From contig CAJWIB010000156.1 of NCBI GenBank assembly GCA_913041095.1, positions 1 to 6,609 of the forward strand: 6,609 bases of DNA, in the 5' to 3' direction. Below, in pieces: positions 5,152-6,609 of the stretch. Both the position numbers and the translations under genes were made by a program. The stretch's first letter is position 1. Each line of letters opens with the position of its first letter. The notes under the pieces are model-generated. The model was given only the letters and a program-made list of their open reading frames with translations. It did no database searches and was not told the origin of the DNA. The DNA is from an uncultured Rhodospirillaceae bacterium (lineage in GTDB: Bacteria > Pseudomonadota > Alphaproteobacteria > Rhodospirillales > UBA2165).

Positions 5152-6138
5152 ATGATTCTCGTGACCGGCGCCGCTGGCTTTATTGGCTCGAACTTTGTTG
5201 CCGCTCTTGCCCAGCGTGGCGAGCGGGAGATTGCCGTTTGTGATCGCCGTGGCGATGATGATCAGTGGCGTAATCTGGCCAAGTATGAATTGGCGGATAT
5301 TATTGAACCCGAGGTTCTCCTGAATTATCTTGATGAGCACAAAGGCGAGATCGATAGAATCTTCCATATGGGGGCAATCTCATCGACCACCGAAACCGAT
5401 GTCGATCTGATTATGGATACTAATTTCCGGTTGTCGCTCGATCTTTGGAATTGGTGTGTTGAGCATCAGGTGCCATTTATTTATGCATCCTCCGCGGCAA
5501 CTTACGGCAATGGTGAAGCAGGTTTCGATGACGATGGTTCTTGTGATGGCTTGGCCAAACTGCAACCGCTGAATGCCTATGGCTGGAGCAAGCATTTGTT
5601 TGATCGCCGGGTGGCGCAGATGATTGCCGATGGCGCCAGGACCCCGCCGCAATGGGCTGGCTTGAAGTTCTTCAATGCCTATGGACCGAATGAATATCAT
5701 AAAGGTGGTCAGATGAGCGTGGTGCCGCAAATCTACAAGCAAATTCAAGAAACCGGCAAAGCCCGGTTGTTTCAGTCGCATCATCCGGAATATAAAGATG
5801 GCGGCCAGATGCGGGATTTCATCTGGGTCGGCGATTGTGTCGATGTGATGTTGTGGCTCTACGAAAATCGCGGTGTTAGTGGCCTGTTTAATTGCGGCAC
5901 CGGCAAAGCGCGGGCGTTTAAAGATTTAGCCGCAGCGGTTTTTGCGGCTTTGGACAAAGAGCCCAATATCGACTACATCCCGACGCCGGAAAATATTCGC
6001 AACAAATATCAGTATTTTACCGAAGCCAAGATGGCTCGCTTAAGGGCAGCTGGTTACAATGCTGGCTCGACCTCACTGGAAGATGGCGTCAAGCGCTATG
6101 TCCAGGATTACCTCTCGGCCGACGACCCATACTGTTAG
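5152..6138 (+). CDS. hldD: ADP-L-glycero-D-manno-heptose 6-epimerase
   Basis: Converts ADP-D-glycero- to ADP-L-glycero-D-manno-heptose, the last step in making the heptose donor for the LPS inner core; cytoplasmic short-chain dehydrogenase/reductase enzyme (also called RfaD/GmhD). 328 residues against about 310 in E. coli. Visible features: NADP-binding ILVTGAAGFIGSN (2-14); GAISSTTETD (74-83); YASSAATYGNG (111-121); catalytic YGWSK with Tyr143 and Lys147; KFFNAYGPNEYHKGGQM (172-188), whose Lys184 aligns with the second catalytic residue discussed for the E. coli enzyme; MRDFIWVGDCVDV (220-232); GVSGLFNCGTGKARAF (241-256); and the ending YIPTPENIRNKYQYFTEAKMARLRAAGY (275-302). ATG 5152 is chosen because the family begins at the Rossmann strand; an in-frame ATG at 5062 would translate the promoter region. 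There is no ribosome site. The stop interlocks with the convergent TctC-type gene. Confidence 0.96.
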   Translation: MILVTGAAGFIGSNFVAALAQRGEREIAVCDRRGDDDQWRNLAKYELADIIEPEVLLNYLDEHKGEIDRIFHMGAISSTTETDVDLIMDTNFRLSLDLWNWCVEHQVPFIYASSAATYGNGEAGFDDDGSCDGLAKLQPLNAYGWSKHLFDRRVAQMIADGARTPPQWAGLKFFNAYGPNEYHKGGQMSVVPQIYKQIQETGKARLFQSHHPEYKDGGQMRDFIWVGDCVDVMLWLYENRGVSGLFNCGTGKARAFKDLAAAVFAALDKEPNIDYIPTPENIRNKYQYFTEAKMARLRAAGYNAGSTSLEDGVKRYVQDYLSADDPYC

Positions 6139-6608
6139 GCAAAACCCGCCGCCATACAGGCTTGGCGCAATCTTTCCGTTTCGCTTTCAACAAAGGTCAG
6201 GGCTTCTGCCGGTGACGTGCTGGGATTTACCGTTGCCGCCTGCTCGGCTAGAACAGCAATAACATCGGGCTCGGTGCAGGCTTTATGTGCCGCGTTAAAC
6301 AGTGCTTCCATAATGTCTTCCGGCACACCGGCAGGAGCAAACAATCCCATCCATGAGCCTGACCCAGTTGATGTCAGTCCCAGCTCTTTCATGGTCGGAA
6401 CATAGGGGTAAACATTTGTACGTTCGGGGCAGATGGCGGCAATAGCAAAAACATCTTCGGCTTGGATGCTTTCCAGCAGGCGCGGGCCGGTGGTGATGGT
6501 CAAATCAATGTCACCATCCAAAATGGCTTCAATCGCGCCCTCAGAACCGCCTTTCGGTGGCACTTCGGTGAGGACAATGTCAGTTTCGCTGATAAAGGAT
6601 TTGAATTC
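6135..6608 (-). CDS. TctC/Bug-type tripartite tricarboxylate transporter substrate-binding protein (N-terminal part outside window)
   Basis: Periplasmic solute-binding protein of the TctC/Bug family, which captures carboxylates or similar small molecules, usually for a TctAB membrane transporter. The frame is open to the right edge, so only the C-terminal 157 residues are visible and the signal peptide is outside; family length is about 320. Recognisable segments, counted from the first visible residue: PPKGGSEGAIEAILDGDIDLTI (17-38), matching the family's Y-KGG-x-pocket-DLLGGQVD region; YVPTMKELGL (68-77), equivalent to DVPT-x-E-x-GL; GSWMGLFAPAGVPEDIMEAL (83-102), a strong Bug signature; and an acidic C-terminal helix ending ACMAAGFA. 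The proline at the usual tyrosine position of YKGG is a small departure. No TctA/TctB gene is visible. The ligand cannot be told from this fragment. Confidence 0.9.
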   Translation of the reverse strand, partial: EFKSFISETDIVLTEVPPKGGSEGAIEAILDGDIDLTITTGPRLLESIQAEDVFAIAAICPERTNVYPYVPTMKELGLTSTGSGSWMGLFAPAGVPEDIMEALFNAAHKACTEPDVIAVLAEQAATVNPSTSPAEALTFVESETERLRQACMAAGFA

Positions 6609-6609
6609 G

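Overview
This window looks like ordinary chromosome from an alphaproteobacterium, plausibly Rhodospirillales-like, although the order cannot be fixed from sequence alone. Supporting this are an EnvZ-type sensor kinase with the alphaproteobacterial TM2/HAMP wording, an RpoH-class sigma factor, a ubiK / YbjN-domain / proC series, a TetR-like protein with a COQ9-like C-terminal part, and a TctC/Bug solute-binding protein. GC content is moderate. An LPS heptose epimerase indicates a Gram-negative envelope.

Layout. (1) Bases 2-1114 (+): the C-terminal part of an EnvZ-like histidine kinase, cut by the left edge. (2) Bases 1111-2092 (-): a TetR/COQ9-like gene followed 22 bp later by csaA; csaA converges on the kinase with interlocked stop codons. 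(3) Bases 2093-2214: an AT-rich divergent promoter region. (4) Bases 2215-3054 (+): an RpoH-like sigma factor. (5) Bases 3055-3180: a convergent intergenic region holding a 55-bp imperfect inverted repeat. (6) Bases 3181-5034 (-): ubiK, then 205 bp without a gene that contains a perfect DnaA box, then a YbjN-domain gene coupled by a 1-nt overlap to proC. (7) Bases 5035-5151: a compact divergent promoter region. (8) Bases 5152-6138 (+): hldD, apparently leaderless. (9) Bases 6135-6608 (-): the C-terminal half of a TctC/Bug periplasmic binding protein, cut by the right edge and again interlocked with its convergent neighbour.

Functions are mostly housekeeping: envelope sensing, LPS core heptose synthesis, proline synthesis, ubiquinone assembly, stress transcription, chaperone/tRNA-binding and solute uptake. 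Five genes lie on the minus strand from ubiK to csaA, and the sigma-factor gene interrupts them on the plus strand. This could be a broken ancestral cluster, but that is inference.

I see no CRISPR array, rRNA, intact tRNA, transposase or phage gene, and no clear multigene novel system. The items most worth a second look are the 55-bp repeat after rpoH, the altered RpoH box, the predicted leaderless start of hldD, the A-tracts in the TetR/COQ9-like gene, and the isolated DnaA box.
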